From NCBI GenBank assembly GCA_020847555.1, contig JADLBT010000031.1, positions 1 through 7,329 on the forward strand: 7,329 nt of DNA, given 5' to 3'. This DNA comes from Gemmataceae bacterium (lineage in GTDB: Bacteria; Planctomycetota; Planctomycetia; Gemmatales; Gemmataceae). Numbering within the stretch: position 1 is the first letter of the stretch; every line of letters starts with the position of its first letter. The notes beneath the pieces are model-generated. The model had not been told where the DNA came from, searched no databases, and saw only the letters and a list, made by a program, of their open reading frames with translations. Below, one piece after another: positions 5,658 to 7,329 of this stretch. Position numbers and translations under genes: made by a program.

Positions 5658-7329
5658 ATGAATGGCGCACACCAGTACCGGCTTGCTCTGGCGGTCCTCG
5701 CGGCCCTCGCCCTGGCCGGTGGGCGGCTCGCCGCCGACGACCTGTACAACACCAAACCCGTCAAGGGCGACACGGTCGCCATGCCGAAACCGGCCGAGGT
5801 GACCGCCCTCGCCGTCCAGCCAACGAAAGTCACACTGAAGGGGCTCGAAGACTCCGCCCAGCTGGTCGTCACCGGCGCCCTCGCCACCCGCCAGCAAGAC
5901 CTGACCGGCGACGTGAAGTACGCCGTCGCCGACCCGAAGGTGGCTCGCGTTACCTCTCTCGGCCGCGTCCTGCCGGTGGGCAACGGCACCACTGAGGTGA
6001 CGGCGACCTATGGCGACAGGGTCGTGAAACTGACGGTGACCGCCGAGAGCTGCGACGTCAGCCTGCCGATCAACTTCGCCAACCAGATCGTGCCGATCTT
6101 CACGAAGCTCGGTTGCAACTCGGGCGGGTGCCACGGCAAGTCCGGCGGTCAGAACGGCTTCGCCCTGTCGCTCCTCGGCTTCGTGCCCGAACTCGACTAC
6201 ATGACGCTGGTGAAGGAGGCGCGCGGGCGGCGGCTGCTGCCCGGCTCCCCCGCGAACAGCCTGCTGCTGCTCAAGGCGACCGGGACGATGGCCCACGCGG
6301 GCGGCAAGCGCATGGAAGTGGACAACGACGAGTACAAGCTCATCCGCCGGTGGATCGCCGCCGGCACGCCATTCGGCAAGCCGACCGATCCGGTCGTCAC
6401 GAAGATCAGCATCTTCCCCGAACACCGCATCCTGACCCGGAACAACCGCCAGCAGTTCGCGGTTCTCGCCCACTACAGCGACGGGTCGGTCCTCGACGTG
6501 ACGCAGCGCGCCCAGTACGAGTCGAACGACTCGGAAATCGCCGTCGTCGATGGCGCCGCGCTGGTGCGCACCCTGGAGATGAGCGGCGAGGCCGCTGTCA
6601 TGGCCCGCTATCAGGCCCACGTCGCCGTCTTCCGCGTGACGGTGCCGCTCGGCGCCACCATCCCCGACTACCAGTTCCCCTACCGCACGGTAGTCGATCG
6701 GTTCACCCACAAGAAGTGGAAGGAACTCGGCATCGTCCCGTCGAACCTGTGCAATGACGAGCAGTTCATCCGCCGGGCGTCGCTCGACCTCACCGGCACC
6801 CTGCCGACCCCGACCCAGATCAAGGCGTTCCTGGCCGACCCGAATCCGAACAAGCGCGACGCCCTGGTCGATCGACTGCTGGACACACCGGAATACTCGT
6901 ACTACTTCGCGAACAAGTGGGCCGACATCCTGCGCGTTAAGCGGCGCAACGATCCGCAGCGGGCGCGCGGGACGTTCGCGTTCCACAGCTGGATCCGCGA
7001 GGCCATCGCCGAGGACATGCCTTACGACCAGTTCGCCCGGTCGATCCTGGCCGCCACCGGGGACGAGGCGGCGAGTCCGCCGACCGTCTGGTACAAGGAG
7101 TTGCAGAACCCCGAGAACTTCGTCGATGACATCGCCCAGGTGTTCCTCGGTCTGCGTCTGGCGTGCGCCCAGTGCCACCACCATCCCTACGAGAAGTGGA
7201 GCCAGGACGACTACTGGGGTCTGGCCGCCTTCTTCGGCCGCCTTGGCCGCAAGAACGTTCCGATGCCGGGCGCCCAGAACCAGCAGGCCCAGTTCCAGGT
7301 GGTGTTCAACCGGCCCAGCGGCAACGTCA
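5658..7329 (+). CDS. Secreted Ig-like / cytochrome-like / DUF1549 protein, N-terminal part (3' end outside window)
   Basis: The frame is open from ATG 5658 to the right edge: 557 codons plus one base, with no stop. Residues 1-26 form a signal peptide (ALAVLAALALAGG, cleavage near RLAA-DD). Residues about 48-130 look like a bacterial Ig-like (BIG2) domain. A planctomycete cytochrome-type segment follows with Cys153-X4-Cys158-His159 (GCNSGGCHGK), then a second Ig-like region (about 246-330). A DUF1549 domain starts near residue 345 (VVDRFTHKKW) and includes RRASLDLTGTLPTP. Near its end is a classical heme-binding CXXCH, Cys503 to His507 (CAQCHHHPYEKW). The usual partner domain DUF1553 would lie beyond the edge; such proteins often reach 750-1000 residues. 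These exported proteins are abundant in planctomycetes and are suspected to act in redox or polymer breakdown in the periplasm, but no biochemical function is established that could be transferred here. The gene stands alone after a long regulatory spacer. Confidence 0.93.
   Translation, partial: MNGAHQYRLALAVLAALALAGGRLAADDLYNTKPVKGDTVAMPKPAEVTALAVQPTKVTLKGLEDSAQLVVTGALATRQQDLTGDVKYAVADPKVARVTSLGRVLPVGNGTTEVTATYGDRVVKLTVTAESCDVSLPINFANQIVPIFTKLGCNSGGCHGKSGGQNGFALSLLGFVPELDYMTLVKEARGRRLLPGSPANSLLLLKATGTMAHAGGKRMEVDNDEYKLIRRWIAAGTPFGKPTDPVVTKISIFPEHRILTRNNRQQFAVLAHYSDGSVLDVTQRAQYESNDSEIAVVDGAALVRTLEMSGEAAVMARYQAHVAVFRVTVPLGATIPDYQFPYRTVVDRFTHKKWKELGIVPSNLCNDEQFIRRASLDLTGTLPTPTQIKAFLADPNPNKRDALVDRLLDTPEYSYYFANKWADILRVKRRNDPQRARGTFAFHSWIREAIAEDMPYDQFARSILAATGDEAASPPTVWYKELQNPENFVDDIAQVFLGLRLACAQCHHHPYEKWSQDDYWGLAAFFGRLGRKNVPMPGAQNQQAQFQVVFNRPSGNV

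Noticed and set aside
5610..7184. Long minus-strand open frame of 524 codons opposite the DUF1549 gene
   Set aside because: It mirrors a plus-strand gene with clear signal peptide, heme motifs and DUF1549 sequence. Its product is Arg/Gly/Val-rich without any recognisable domain, as expected from the antisense of GC-rich coding DNA.

Overview
The window is high-GC bacterial DNA that reads as part of a planctomycete chromosome, probably Gemmata-like. The taxon is inferred from gene content: a secreted type I sulfatase, a ceramidase-fold protein of the planctomycete type, and a secreted cytochrome-like/Ig-like/DUF1549 protein. No rRNA, tRNA, CRISPR array or transposase gene was seen.

Layout. 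Bases 1-948 (+) hold the C-terminal part of a neutral-ceramidase-like protein whose start lies outside the window. It is followed after 39 bases by a complete exported sulfatase (988-2337, +); the two probably form one transcription unit. A 135-base convergent spacer carries a strong imperfect hairpin (2394-2448). Two minus-strand genes follow: a small protein with a possible TULIP/DUF2993-like fold (2473-2922) and, upstream of it, a large regulator-like protein (3061-4881). The large protein appears to consist almost wholly of seven tandem XRE-type helix-turn-helix units. The 138 bases between them hold a cluster of four GTAC tetramers within a dyad.

Bases 4882-5657 form a long divergent spacer. 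It contains a good sigma-70-like promoter facing the helix-turn-helix gene, an 82-base near-perfect hairpin with a 37-position stem and a UUCG-type loop, a second compound hairpin, and a direct-repeat/AT-rich element in front of the last gene. From 5658 to the right edge runs a 557-codon incomplete gene for a secreted protein with Ig-like domains, two heme-type cysteine motifs and a DUF1549 domain.

How the parts may fit. The ceramidase-like protein, sulfatase and DUF1549 protein are the kind of exported or envelope proteins planctomycetes have in large paralogous sets for attacking complex substrates. Their substrates cannot be read from the sequence. The most unusual item is the seven-unit helix-turn-helix protein: it has no visible effector domain, has its own promoter and lies beside a small gene of unknown role. 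Calling it a new kind of multi-site DNA reader is inference.
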